From NCBI RefSeq assembly GCF_040215725.1, contig NZ_CP157967.1, positions 3,894,001 through 3,958,000 of the forward strand: a DNA stretch of 64,000 nt. The letters are read 5' to 3'. A model generated the notes under the pieces. The model saw only the letters and a program-made list of their open reading frames with translations, was not told the DNA's origin and did no database searches. The translations under genes were made by a program, and so were the position numbers. This document shows, piece after piece, positions 26,043 to 34,604 of this stretch. Origin of the DNA: Rhizobium sp. ZPR4. Lineage in GTDB: Bacteria; Pseudomonadota; Alphaproteobacteria; Rhizobiales; Rhizobiaceae. Position 1 is the stretch's first letter, and each line of letters starts with the position of its first letter.

Positions 26043-26896
26043 GCCAGCCCGCCATGATCAATCGCTACAAGTGGTACGAGCTCATCGGCATCTATGCCGG
26101 AATCCTGCTGTTCCTGACCTTCGTGCTGGCGCCCTTCGTCGAAGGGTTCCTGGTCTCGTTGAAGCCGCTCAGTCAGCTTTTCTCGTCGCCCTACCGGTTC
26201 ATTCCCGAAAATGGCTCCTTTGCGGCCTATCGCACGATGTGGACCAGCGTGCCTGGCTTCGGCTGGTATATCTTCAACTCGTTCCTGATTTCCGGCGTGA
26301 GCACTATTATCGTGCTGATCCTCGTCGTGCCGGCGGCCTATGCCTTCGCGCGTTTCGAGTTCCGAGGCTCCGGCCTGCTGCTCGGTGCCTTTCTTGCCGT
26401 TAACATGTTCTCCGGCGCCGTGCTGCTGATCCCGTTGTTCCGGCTCATGCGCTCCTTCGGCGTGCTGAACACCTATTTTGCCATGATCATACCGGGTGTC
26501 GCTTTCCTCATTCCCTCCGGAATCTGGTTGCTGCGCACTTATATGATGCGCATTCCCAAGGAGCTCGACGAGGCGGCCTTTGTTGATGGCGCCAGCCATT
26601 TCTATACGCTGCGTCGCGTCATCCTGCCGATCGCCATGCCGGGCATCACCGTTGTCGCCATCACCACGTTCATCGGTTCCTACGCACAGCAGTTCATCTA
26701 TGCGCTTACCTTCAATTCGAAGACGGAATACATGCCGCTGCCGGTTGGGCTGTTTGCCTATTTCGGCCGGCAGGAGGTCGTCTGGAACGAACTCATGGCC
26801 GCAAGTTTCGTCGGCATCGCGCCGGCTCTGGTCGTGATCTTCTTCCTGCAACGGTATCTCGTCAGCGGTCTGACCGCCGGCGCGGTGAAGCAATAA
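26039..26896 (+). CDS. carbohydrate ABC transporter permease, MalG/UgpE type
   Basis: 285 residues. The ATG at 26039 overlaps the TGA of the preceding permease (ATGA), indicating coupled translation; the frame is open upstream but only as a shadow of the previous gene. Six membrane segments are present, with a MalG-type EAA loop ELDEAAFVDGASHFYTLRRV near residue 180. It forms the heterodimeric channel with the MalF-type partner. The binding protein gene follows after 36 nt. Confidence 0.95.
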   Translation: MSQPAMINRYKWYELIGIYAGILLFLTFVLAPFVEGFLVSLKPLSQLFSSPYRFIPENGSFAAYRTMWTSVPGFGWYIFNSFLISGVSTIIVLILVVPAAYAFARFEFRGSGLLLGAFLAVNMFSGAVLLIPLFRLMRSFGVLNTYFAMIIPGVAFLIPSGIWLLRTYMMRIPKELDEAAFVDGASHFYTLRRVILPIAMPGITVVAITTFIGSYAQQFIYALTFNSKTEYMPLPVGLFAYFGRQEVVWNELMAASFVGIAPALVVIFFLQRYLVSGLTAGAVKQ

Positions 26897-26932
26897 AATC
26901 AATCAACCACCAGAGAGAACGGGAGCTTAAAC

Positions 26933-28162
26933 GTGACATTCCATTTCAAGACGGGGCTTCTTGCCCTTGCTTTGCTCGGCTCCACCGCGCTTGGCGCTGT
27001 GAACGCCCAGGCCGCCGACAAGGAAATCAGCTGGATCTATTGCGGTGACAGCATCGATCCGATCCATGTGAAGTATATCAAGCAGTGGGAAGACAAGAAT
27101 CCGGGCTGGGCCGTGAAGCCTGAGGTCGTCGGCTGGGAACAGTGCCAGGACAAGGCGACGACGCTCGCCGCAGCCGGCACGCCCGTTGCCATGGCCTATG
27201 TCGGCTCGCGCACGCTCAAGCAGTTCGCGGACAACGATCTGATCGTTCCGATCCCGATGACGGACGATGAGAAGAAGGCCTATTATCCGGGCATCGTTGG
27301 CACGGTAACGTTCGATGGACAGCAGTGGGGCACGCCGATCGCTTTCTCGACCAAGGCGCTCTACTGGAACAAGGACCTCTTCAAGCAGGCCGGTCTCGAT
27401 CCGGAAAAGCCGCCGACCACCTGGGCTGAGGAAATCGCCGACGCCAAGGCGATCAAGGAAAAGACCGGCATCCCCGGCTATGGCCTCTCGGCTAAGACCT
27501 TCGACAACACCATGCACCAGTTCCTGCACTGGGTTTACACCAACAATGGTAAAGTCATCGACGGCGACAAGATCGTTCTCGACAGCCCGGAAGTGCTGGC
27601 CGCCCTTCAGGCCTACAAGGACATCACGCCTTACTCGGTCGAAGGACCGACGGCTTACGAGCAGAACGAAATGCGCGCCATCTTCCTCGATGGCAAGGTC
27701 GGCATGATCCAGGCCGGTTCGGGTGCCGCCGCTCGCTTGAAGGAAACGAAGATCAACTGGGGTGTTGCACCGCTGCCGCTCGGCCCTTCGGCCAAGGGTC
27801 AGGGCACGCTGCTCATCACCGACAGCCTTGCCGTCTTCAAGGGCAGCGGTGTCGAGGACAAGGCGATCGATCTCGCCAAGTTCATCACCTCTCCCGGTCC
27901 GCAGGGCGAATACGAGCTCCAGGGCGGCGCCGGCCTCACGCCGCTGCGCCCGTCTCCGATGGTTGACGAGTTCGTCAAGAAGGACGCTTCTTGGAAGCCG
28001 TTCATCGATGGCATCGCCTATGGTGGTCCCGAGCCGCTCTTCAAGGACTATAAGGGCTTCCAGAACGTGATGATCGCCATGGTCCAGTCGGTCGTGACGG
28101 GCCAAGCCCAGCCGGCGGATGCGCTGAAGAAGGCCGCTGCCGATCTCGAGCAGTATAAGTAA
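26933..28162 (+). CDS. carbohydrate ABC transporter solute-binding protein, family 1
   Basis: 409 residues starting at GTG 26933 with GGGAG upstream. The signal peptide LLALALLGSTALGAVNAQA is cleaved near residue 28. The mature protein has the family 1 layout: a WEDKNPGWAV N-terminal lobe, WGTPIAFSTKALYWNKDLF hinge strands and the MRAIFLDGKVGMIQAGSGA segment of the second lobe. It captures a sugar or oligosaccharide in the periplasm for the two upstream-encoded permeases. A perfect 10-bp hairpin follows its stop, which may favour its expression over the ATPase. Ligand unknown. Confidence 0.95.
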   Translation: MTFHFKTGLLALALLGSTALGAVNAQAADKEISWIYCGDSIDPIHVKYIKQWEDKNPGWAVKPEVVGWEQCQDKATTLAAAGTPVAMAYVGSRTLKQFADNDLIVPIPMTDDEKKAYYPGIVGTVTFDGQQWGTPIAFSTKALYWNKDLFKQAGLDPEKPPTTWAEEIADAKAIKEKTGIPGYGLSAKTFDNTMHQFLHWVYTNNGKVIDGDKIVLDSPEVLAALQAYKDITPYSVEGPTAYEQNEMRAIFLDGKVGMIQAGSGAAARLKETKINWGVAPLPLGPSAKGQGTLLITDSLAVFKGSGVEDKAIDLAKFITSPGPQGEYELQGGAGLTPLRPSPMVDEFVKKDASWKPFIDGIAYGGPEPLFKDYKGFQNVMIAMVQSVVTGQAQPADALKKAAADLEQYK

Positions 28163-28177
28163 GTCTGCAAGTCACCG

Positions 28178-28200
28178 GGCCGCGCGCAATGCGCGCGGCC
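28178..28200 (+). other. strong intercistronic hairpin after the binding-protein gene
   Basis: GGCCGCGCGC (28178-28187), loop AAT, GCGCGCGGCC (28191-28200): a perfect 10-bp GC-only stem followed by only three T. It lies between the binding protein and ATPase genes and probably acts as an mRNA stabiliser or partial terminator that lowers ATPase expression. Confidence 0.75.
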
Positions 28201-28246
28201 TTTGGAGCCCTGCCCGCCACATGGCGGCGCCGCGCGGAGACAGAGT

Positions 28247-29380
28247 TTGGGAAAGCTGCACCTTAATCAGGTCAAAAAATTCTATGGTCATTTCGAGGTC
28301 ATCAAGGGCGTTGAGCTCGACGTGAATGACGGTGAGTTCATCGTCTTCGTCGGTCCGTCCGGCTGCGGCAAGTCGACCTTGCTGCGCATGATCGCCGGTC
28401 TCGACGAAGTGACCAGCGGCGACATCACGATCGATGGTGCTCGCGTCAACGATCTGCCGCCCGTCAAGCGTGGCATCGCCATGGTCTTCCAGTCCTATGC
28501 TCTCTACCCGCATATGTCGGTGTTCGAGAACATCGCGTTCCCCTTGCGGGTCGAAAAGATGGCAGAGGACAAGCTCAAGGCCAAGGTCGAGAATGCTGCG
28601 CGCATTCTCCATCTTGATCAGCGTCTGCAGCAGAAGCCGGGCCAGCTGTCTGGCGGCCAGCGCCAGCGTGTCGCGATCGGCCGCGCCATCGTGCGCGAGC
28701 CGAAGATCTTCCTCTTCGACGAACCGCTGTCGAACCTCGATGCGGCGCTGCGTGCCGATATGCGTATCGAGCTCGCCAAGCTGCACCGCCAGCTGCAGGC
28801 AACCATGATCTATGTGACGCACGATCAGGTCGAGGCCATGACCATGGCCGACAGGATCGTTGTGTTGAACGCCGGCGAGATATCGCAGGTCGGCGCTCCG
28901 CTGGAGCTTTATCACAAGCCGGCAAATACTTTCGTCGCCCGCTTTATCGGCAATCCCAAGATGAACTTCCTGCCCGTCACCTGCACTGGCCTCAGCGATG
29001 CGGGTGTTGAGGTGGAATACAAGGGCCAGAAGGCTCTGCTGCCCGTGGCGCCGCGTCCCGGCTTCGTCGGCAAGGCGCTGACCCTCGGCATCCGGCCGGA
29101 GCACGTCCAGCTCGGCGATGGCGATCTGACCCTGACCATCGTGCCGACCGTCGTGGAGCGCCTTGGCGCCCAAACTGTCGCCTATGCGACGACTGACGGG
29201 ATCGACGAGAATTTCTGCGCGACATTGCCCGGCAGTGCTGCCATCCGCATGGACACGCCAATCAAGACAGGCATCCGCATCGGCGATTGCCATCTCTTCG
29301 ACGAAAGCGGCCAGGCCTTCGAGCGTCGAGTGGAACTGACAGAGATCGACATGGAATTGTTGAACAAGGCCGCTTCCTGA
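28247..29380 (+). CDS. carbohydrate ABC transporter ATP-binding protein (MalK/UgpC type)
   Basis: 377 residues. TTG at 28247 is chosen for GGAG seven bases upstream and because it gives the family N-terminus [15 protein letters not shown]; a TTG at 28202 would add unrelated residues. Motifs are complete: Walker [11 protein letters not shown]-loop [13 protein letters not shown], signature [14 protein letters not shown], Walker [14 protein letters not shown] and the switch His in [13 protein letters not shown]-terminal TOBE regulatory domain (about 240-370) contains [13 protein letters not shown]. It powers the preceding permease pair and is the last gene of the operon, followed by a terminator. 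Confidence 0.96.
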   Translation: MGKLHLNQVKKFYGHFEVIKGVELDVNDGEFIVFVGPSGCGKSTLLRMIAGLDEVTSGDITIDGARVNDLPPVKRGIAMVFQSYALYPHMSVFENIAFPLRVEKMAEDKLKAKVENAARILHLDQRLQQKPGQLSGGQRQRVAIGRAIVREPKIFLFDEPLSNLDAALRADMRIELAKLHRQLQATMIYVTHDQVEAMTMADRIVVLNAGEISQVGAPLELYHKPANTFVARFIGNPKMNFLPVTCTGLSDAGVEVEYKGQKALLPVAPRPGFVGKALTLGIRPEHVQLGDGDLTLTIVPTVVERLGAQTVAYATTDGIDENFCATLPGSAAIRMDTPIKTGIRIGDCHLFDESGQAFERRVELTEIDMELLNKAAS

Positions 29381-29415
29381 GGGGGCGGCCGCCTATCGGT
29401 ACAAGATAGAATAAG

Positions 29416-29446
29416 AACGGCGGCCTGAAGGCCGCCGTTTTCTTTT
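29416..29446 (+). terminator. rho-independent terminator of the carbohydrate ABC operon
   Basis: A perfect 10-bp stem AACGGCGGCC / GGCCGCCGTT (29416-29425 and 29430-29439) with loop TGAA, followed by TTCTTTT. It lies 36 nt past the ATPase stop and before the convergent PLP enzyme gene. Confidence 0.93.
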
Positions 29447-29463
29447 GACATGAGATCGTGGAC

Positions 29464-30591
29464 TTACCAGACGAGGCCGCGCGCCGCCACGTCTTCGACG
29501 CGGGTCACGACGCCATCGCGGTGAAACACCATCTGGTCGAACAGGTTGGAGACGACGCAGGTGTGGTTCGGGATGATGCGGATCTTGTCGCCGATCCGCG
29601 GGCGAGGGCCGGCGCACTTCGACAGGTCGATCACGCCATGTTCCTCCGAAAGACCCTTGATGACGGCGTCTGGATAGCCGACCACCTGACCGTAATCGGC
29701 AAAGCCGAGAAGATCTGAGGTCAGTGCCTTCGAGCCGGCGTCGATGACGGCGCGATCTTCCGTCGGCCTGGAGACGACAGTTGCGAGGATGTGCATGGCG
29801 CAATCCTCTTCGCGGCAATGGCCCGCACGCACCATCGAGCGGTCGTTATAGATATAGGTTCCGGCACGATGTTCCGTCGCAGCGGTTACCAGATGCGCGT
29901 CGAACAGGCTCGGTGTGCCGCCGTTGCTGACGATCGGGCATTCGACACCATCCGCTTTCAGGAGCCCTACGGCTTCCGACAGGAATTCCTGTGTCGCGGC
30001 AGCACTATCCGGCTTCGGATAGGTCATCAGGCCGCCAAAGACGAGGCCCGGCTTGCCGGCGATATGCTTGCCGAGCTTTGCGGCTTCTGCGGGAGATTGC
30101 ACGCCGCAGCGTGCCCCGCCGGTATCGCATTCCACCAGCACGGTCAGCGGCTTGCGCGCCGCGAAGTAATTGGAAAGTCCGTCAACCGTCACGGCGCTGT
30201 CGGCCACGACCTTGAGGTCCGAAATCCGGTTGTTCAGAGCTGCGAGGCGTGCGAGCTTTTCCGGGCCGAGAATATTGAAGGTGATCAGAATATCCTCGAA
30301 GCCCGCATCGGCAAAGACTTCCGCCTCGGTGATCTTCTGGCAGTTGATGCCCTTGGCGCCGACGGCGACCTGGGCGCGTGCCAGTGCCGGGATCTTGTGC
30401 GTCTTGATATGCGGGCGGAAATTCAGGCCATGCTCATCCATATAGGACTGCACGCGGGCGATATTGCCCGCCAGCCGGTCTTCATCGATGACCGGGCGCG
30501 GCGTGGAGAGGCTGTCGATCTTGTCGCCGGGCTTGGGGCTGATTTCCAGGGCGATGTCACGGCTTGTATTCGGGGCAATATTGGGAGCCAT
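29464..30591 (-). CDS. D-threonine aldolase/D-serine dehydratase-like PLP enzyme (alanine racemase fold)
   Basis: 375 residues from ATG 30591; the frame is open further but the M81 stop lies one base upstream (TGATATG), so the genes are translationally coupled. The N-terminal alanine-racemase barrel carries the PLP lysine in RPHIKTHK near residue 50. The C-terminal D-serine-dehydratase-like domain contains IIPNHTCVVSNLFDQM with the His and Cys that bind a metal. Known relatives cleave or dehydrate D-threonine, D-3-hydroxyaspartate or D-serine. Substrate is not certain; the operon pairs it with an M81 peptidase. Confidence 0.88.
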   Translation of the reverse strand: MAPNIAPNTSRDIALEISPKPGDKIDSLSTPRPVIDEDRLAGNIARVQSYMDEHGLNFRPHIKTHKIPALARAQVAVGAKGINCQKITEAEVFADAGFEDILITFNILGPEKLARLAALNNRISDLKVVADSAVTVDGLSNYFAARKPLTVLVECDTGGARCGVQSPAEAAKLGKHIAGKPGLVFGGLMTYPKPDSAAATQEFLSEAVGLLKADGVECPIVSNGGTPSLFDAHLVTAATEHRAGTYIYNDRSMVRAGHCREEDCAMHILATVVSRPTEDRAVIDAGSKALTSDLLGFADYGQVVGYPDAVIKGLSEEHGVIDLSKCAGPRPRIGDKIRIIPNHTCVVSNLFDQMVFHRDGVVTRVEDVAARGLVW

Positions 30592-30592
30592 A

Positions 30593-32068
30593 TCAGGCGT
30601 CTTTCCGTTCTTCCGCAAAGGGGTCTGCCACCATCGGCCAGAGATCCTTCCGCGCGCGACGATAGGGCGTGCGGGCCGGATTGTTGGGATAAGGCGTTCC
30701 TGCGGAGCAGTAAAGGATCTCCGCGGCGATCTTCGAGAAGGATGCATAAAAATGATTGGTCGATTTGATGACCAGGATCTTCTTCGTTCTGGGGTCGATG
30801 CCCATGACGGAGAACAGGCTCGGGTCGAAGCTCTGGGCGCGTGTCGAATTCAGGATGATGTCGATGCCATCGAGCTGAATATGTGCGGCATCGCCGAAGG
30901 GAGCGAAGCTCTCGCCAAATCGCATCTCGGCATTGGGGACAAGGCGGATGATCTTGACGAGACCGTCGATCGGATTGCCGGTGCCCGGCGCCGATTTCGC
31001 GCCGAAGCGCAGTGAGATTTCCGCGCCTTCACCGGCCGCCATGCAGATCCGCACGGCCATCGGGTCCCAGATCGTACCGATCGCCGTGTCGGTAGCGCCG
31101 CGATCGAGCAATTCCTGCAGGATGACCGTCGCGTCGCCCGCCGTGCCGCCACCGGGATTGTCCCATAGGTCGGCAATGACGACCGGGCCGGACGTCGCGG
31201 CCATGGCCTCACTCACGGCCTGCTTCTCGTCGATCTGCGGCATGATGAAAGTGCCGCGCTTCGAGAAGAGTTCCAGGCCGAGATCACGAGCGACCGAGGA
31301 GCCTTTATCCGGCTTATTATTGGTAACGACGAGCAGCTTCGTGCCCATTTCCGGTACATCGCCCGCCATGAAGCCGTGAATGACCGAAATGGACAGGATA
31401 TCGGCGTCGCTCTTTTCCATCGCCATGATCTTGTCGACGAAGGAGCGCATGGGGTCGCGCGACGTCGGAAAGACATCGATCATGCGGCAGTCGAAGACGG
31501 ACATGACCGGCTTGACCCGGCCTTCCAGCGTGTCGATGGCGATGCGCCAGAGGTCTTCGGCGCGATCGACGAAGTCCGTATGCGGGAATTCCTTGAAATA
31601 GACGAAGAAATCAGCCGCCGCGCGGCGCTTCGCGGTCAGATGGCTATGTGGATCGAGCTCGGCGCAGACCAGGATATCCGGCCCGACGATCTCGCGCACG
31701 CGCGACAGGAGGTCGCCTTCCGTATCCTCGTAGCCATCCGCAACCATGGCGCCGTGCAGACCGAGGACGACGGCATCAACAGGCATCGCCGCCCGCAGCT
31801 GCTCGAGAATTTCGTCGCGCAGTCCCTCATATGTCTGGCGATTCACCAGTCCGGCAGGGTCGGCCCAGGTGGCGGTACCCTCGATCACGTCCCAGTCCTT
31901 TTCCGCTGCAATGCGGCGGCCGACGGTGATCGGTGCGGAACATAGCGTCGGCGTTTCCGGATGCATGCCGGGCGGCGCATAGAGAGAGGCTTCGAAGGCG
32001 CGCCGGTCGATGCAGATGGGGGAGAAGGTATTCGTCTCGGTCGCGAGGGCCGCGGTGAAAATGCGCAA
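30593..32068 (-). CDS. M81-family metallopeptidase (MlrC/microcystinase C-like)
   Basis: 491 residues spanning the N-terminal M81 domain (about 1-290) and the MlrC C-terminal domain (about 300-480). Conserved segments include ATETNTFSPI at the N-terminus, LGLHGAMVADGYEDTEGDLL, CAELDPHSHLT with metal ligands, and DLWDNPGGGTAGDAT. The namesake MlrC hydrolyses linearised microcystin peptides, but most relatives are uncharacterised and occur with peptide or sugar catabolism. Here it is coupled to the PLP enzyme and follows the SnoaL-like gene by 11 nt. Metal-dependent amide hydrolysis is the safe claim. Confidence 0.9.
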   Translation of the reverse strand: MRIFTAALATETNTFSPICIDRRAFEASLYAPPGMHPETPTLCSAPITVGRRIAAEKDWDVIEGTATWADPAGLVNRQTYEGLRDEILEQLRAAMPVDAVVLGLHGAMVADGYEDTEGDLLSRVREIVGPDILVCAELDPHSHLTAKRRAAADFFVYFKEFPHTDFVDRAEDLWRIAIDTLEGRVKPVMSVFDCRMIDVFPTSRDPMRSFVDKIMAMEKSDADILSISVIHGFMAGDVPEMGTKLLVVTNNKPDKGSSVARDLGLELFSKRGTFIMPQIDEKQAVSEAMAATSGPVVIADLWDNPGGGTAGDATVILQELLDRGATDTAIGTIWDPMAVRICMAAGEGAEISLRFGAKSAPGTGNPIDGLVKIIRLVPNAEMRFGESFAPFGDAAHIQLDGIDIILNSTRAQSFDPSLFSVMGIDPRTKKILVIKSTNHFYASFSKIAAEILYCSAGTPYPNNPARTPYRRARKDLWPMVADPFAEERKDA

Positions 32069-32079
32069 TGCTGTCGCCT

Positions 32080-32580
32080 CTATTCCATGGGGTTCGGCAG
32101 ATAGCCGGTGAAGCCGCAGATCTTCCAGCGCCCTTCATGCAGCCGGCAGTAATAAAGTGTCTGCCACTTCATCACGTCGATGCCGCCGTCCGACCTCTTC
32201 AGGCTGCCGTCGAACTTCTTGCGCACAAGAGCCATGTCGCCTTCGATCTCGATGTCTTCGAGGGTCGTTGTCGTGAAGATGGCGGTACGCGCATCCTCGG
32301 CGAAGGATTGCGTGGCGAAGTCGCGTGCCTGACGCAGCCACTCGTCGCGATAGGCCGACAGCGTCGGGAAGGCGAGGCGCCATTTGTCCGGGCTGACCGC
32401 GCGCTTGCCATCGATGCCGATGAAGCCTTCTTCAACGAAATCGCCCGTAACCATCGACCAGTCGGCGGCAAGAAAAGCATCGATATCGCGCGGGACGAGC
32501 ATCTCCCAGATCGAATGCCTGGCGGTATCGCTGGCGGAGAAGGGATTCTTGAAAGGATCACGCATGATAGCAGCCGCCAT
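32080..32580 (-). CDS. SnoaL/NTF2-like small protein
   Basis: 166 residues with the cone-shaped NTF2-like pattern: helical N-terminus WEMLVPRDIDAFLAADWSMV, then alternating strands (TAIFTTTTLEDIEIEGDMALVRKKF in part) ending with YYCRLHEGRWKICGFTGYLP. Such proteins bind or isomerise small molecules, or act as accessory subunits. No catalytic residues can be assigned. ATG 32580 or ATG 32565 may be the start; neither has a strong ribosome binding site. It is the first gene of the operon with M81 and the PLP enzyme, divergent from an RpiR regulator. Confidence 0.72.
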   Translation of the reverse strand: MAAAIMRDPFKNPFSASDTARHSIWEMLVPRDIDAFLAADWSMVTGDFVEEGFIGIDGKRAVSPDKWRLAFPTLSAYRDEWLRQARDFATQSFAEDARTAIFTTTTLEDIEIEGDMALVRKKFDGSLKRSDGGIDVMKWQTLYYCRLHEGRWKICGFTGYLPNPME

Positions 32581-32588
32581 TTAAATTC

Positions 32589-32610
32589 TTTTCATAATTT
32601 ACGATTTTCA
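32589..32610. promoter_or_regulatory. TTTTCA direct repeat in the divergent control region
   Basis: Two TTTTCA copies (32589-32594 and 32605-32610) lie 16 nt apart just upstream of the SnoaL-like gene, in the 260-nt gap shared with the RpiR regulator. TGAAA/TTTCA-type elements are common in RpiR targets. A candidate operator, weakly supported. Nothing else recognised in the gap. Confidence 0.3.
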
Positions 32611-32840
32611 CTGGTCAAATTCTGCTTTCTATGGTCATTTGTCAACGTATCAAGAAAATAATTTGCAGGAACCGCATGGTGGCCATCGCATGTCGGGGTT
32701 CCGGCTGAATGGGAACGAATGACAAGCCGCATCTGCTCGCAAACCTGTTCACAGGTGCCGGCGGAAATAGGTGAGGTTGAGATGGATCGCGTCGCTTACT
32801 ACGTGTCGGACGTTAGGAAAACAGCGACAAAGGGGGGCTG

Positions 32841-33704
32841 ATGGATATCTTCACGACCATGCAGGACGAGAGGGGCCGGCTTTCGCAATCCGAAATCCGT
32901 ATCGCGGATATCGTCCTCAATGATTTCGAATTCGCCGTCAATGCTTCCATCATCGAGCTTGCGGGCAAGGCGGATGTCTCCCCGCCGACGGTGACCCGCT
33001 TCTGCCGGCGTTTGGGCTGCGAAAGCTTTTCCGATTTCAAGGTGCAGCTCGCGCGCACCGCCTATGTCGGCATGCGCTATCTGAAGCCCGAGCCGAAGAG
33101 CATCGCGCCTGCCGACGTCGCCCAGGACATCATCACCAAAGCGCAAAACGCGCTCTTCCTCTTGCATCGTGGACTGGATGTTGCCGCTATCGAGCGAGCG
33201 GCGAACCGGCTTGCCGGCGCGGAGATGATCTATGCCTTCGGCTCCGGCGGCAATTCCTCGATGATCGCGACCGAGCTGCAGAACCGCCTGTTCCGGCTTG
33301 GCCTCCGCATTACCGCAAGTTCCGACCATAGCATGCAGCTGATGATGGCTGCGGCCGCCAAACCGACGGACGTGCTGATCGGCTCGTCCTTCTCCGGCCG
33401 CAATGCCGAGCTGGTGCGCGCCTTTGCGCTGGCGCGCGAAGCCAAGGTGCCGACTATCGCCCTGACGCAGAGTGAAAGCCCGGTGGCGCGCGCCGCGGAG
33501 ATCACGCTGCCCGTCGATCTGCCGGAGGGCGACAATATCTACCGGCCGACATCGACCCGCATCGCCTACCTCGCCGTGGTGGACATTCTCGCCAGCCTGA
33601 TTGCCTACCGCATCCAGCCACAGGCAACGGCGACGCTGCGCCGTATCAAACAGCAGCTGGTGACCCATCGCGATGGCGACGACCGCCAGCTGCTGGGGGA
33701 TTAA
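32841..33704 (+). CDS. MurR/RpiR-family transcriptional regulator with SIS domain
   Basis: 287 residues. The N-terminal HTH_6 domain (about 1-78) shows LSQSEIRIADIVLNDFEF and VSPPTVTRFCRRLGCESF. The C-terminal SIS domain (about 125-260) binds a phosphosugar: IYAFGSGGNSSMIATELQNR and IGSSFSGRNAELV. The ATG follows AAGGGGGG. It is divergent from the SnoaL/M81/PLP operon and leads an SDR and a GH20 hexosaminidase, so it probably controls one or both in response to an amino-sugar phosphate or similar ligand. Confidence 0.93.
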   Translation: MDIFTTMQDERGRLSQSEIRIADIVLNDFEFAVNASIIELAGKADVSPPTVTRFCRRLGCESFSDFKVQLARTAYVGMRYLKPEPKSIAPADVAQDIITKAQNALFLLHRGLDVAAIERAANRLAGAEMIYAFGSGGNSSMIATELQNRLFRLGLRITASSDHSMQLMMAAAAKPTDVLIGSSFSGRNAELVRAFALAREAKVPTIALTQSESPVARAAEITLPVDLPEGDNIYRPTSTRIAYLAVVDILASLIAYRIQPQATATLRRIKQQLVTHRDGDDRQLLGD

Positions 33705-33803
33705 GGAAGGCTCCAAACGGTTTCGCGTCAGGAGCCGTGCGGGAAGCAACAATAAGGAGCGGCGGGTGTTCGCCGTTCCGGGACTTAAATCAGAGGGAAA
33801 CAT

Positions 33804-34580
33804 ATGAGCAAATCCGTTGCCATCGTCACAGGGGCGGCCGGCGATATCGGTCGTGCCATCGCAAAGCGTCTGGCGGATGACCACGATATCATCCTGCTCG
33901 TCGATATCGACGAGACAGCTGTGCAAAAGGCAGCGGGAGAACTCGGCTCCGCGGAGCGTTTCGTTGCACTCAAGGCGGATATCACCAGCGATGCTGACGT
34001 CGCCGCCATGGCCAAGGCCACATCGGATCTCGGCGTGGTGAAGACGCTCGTCAACAATGCGGGTGCTGCCCGCGCCGTCAGTCTTCACGATACCACGCCT
34101 GCCATCTGGCGTGCCGACAATGCCCTTAATCTCGAGGCGGCCTTCCTGTGCTTCCGTGCGGTAGAAGACATGCTGAAGGCGTCGAAGGGATCGGTCATCA
34201 ATATCGCTTCGGTCAACGGTATGGCCGTCTTCGGCCATCCGGCCTATAGCGCCGCCAAGGCCGGGCTTTTGCATTTCACCCGGCTGGTCGCAGTCGAATA
34301 CGGCAAGTTCGGTATCCGCTCGAATGCGGTCGCGCCCGGCACCGTGCGCACCCAGGCCTGGGAGGCGCGCGCCGCCGCAAACCCGAATGTCTTCGAGGAG
34401 GCGAAGCGCTGGTATGCGCTGCGGCGCGTCGTCGATCCGGTCGACGTTGCCAATGCCGTCTCCTTCCTTGCAAGCCCGCTTGCCTCGGCGATCACTGGCG
34501 TCTGCCTGCCTGTTGATTGTGGCCTGACGGCAGGGCAGGCCGAGCTTGCCCACACCTTCTCACAGTCCGAACACTACTGA
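33804..34580 (+). CDS. short-chain dehydrogenase/reductase
   Basis: 258-residue classical SDR. The cofactor motif is TGAAGDIGRA at residues 9-18, NNAG is near 84-87, and the catalytic triad is Ser136 (INIASVNG), Tyr148 and Lys152 (YSAAKAG). It ends with SAITGVCLPVDCGLTAG, typical of sugar/polyol or hydroxy-acid dehydrogenases. It oxidises or reduces a hydroxyl using NAD(P). It lies 99 nt after the RpiR gene and 24 nt before the GH20 gene, suggesting a sugar-derived substrate. Confidence 0.93.
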   Translation: MSKSVAIVTGAAGDIGRAIAKRLADDHDIILLVDIDETAVQKAAGELGSAERFVALKADITSDADVAAMAKATSDLGVVKTLVNNAGAARAVSLHDTTPAIWRADNALNLEAAFLCFRAVEDMLKASKGSVINIASVNGMAVFGHPAYSAAKAGLLHFTRLVAVEYGKFGIRSNAVAPGTVRTQAWEARAAANPNVFEEAKRWYALRRVVDPVDVANAVSFLASPLASAITGVCLPVDCGLTAGQAELAHTFSQSEHY

Positions 34581-34604
34581 AGCTCGCTGCCAAAAGGGAA
34601 CGCC

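Noticed and set aside
32799..34553. 584-codon open frame antisense to the RpiR and SDR genes
   Set aside because: Shadow of two well-supported plus-strand genes; no domain and no ribosome binding site.
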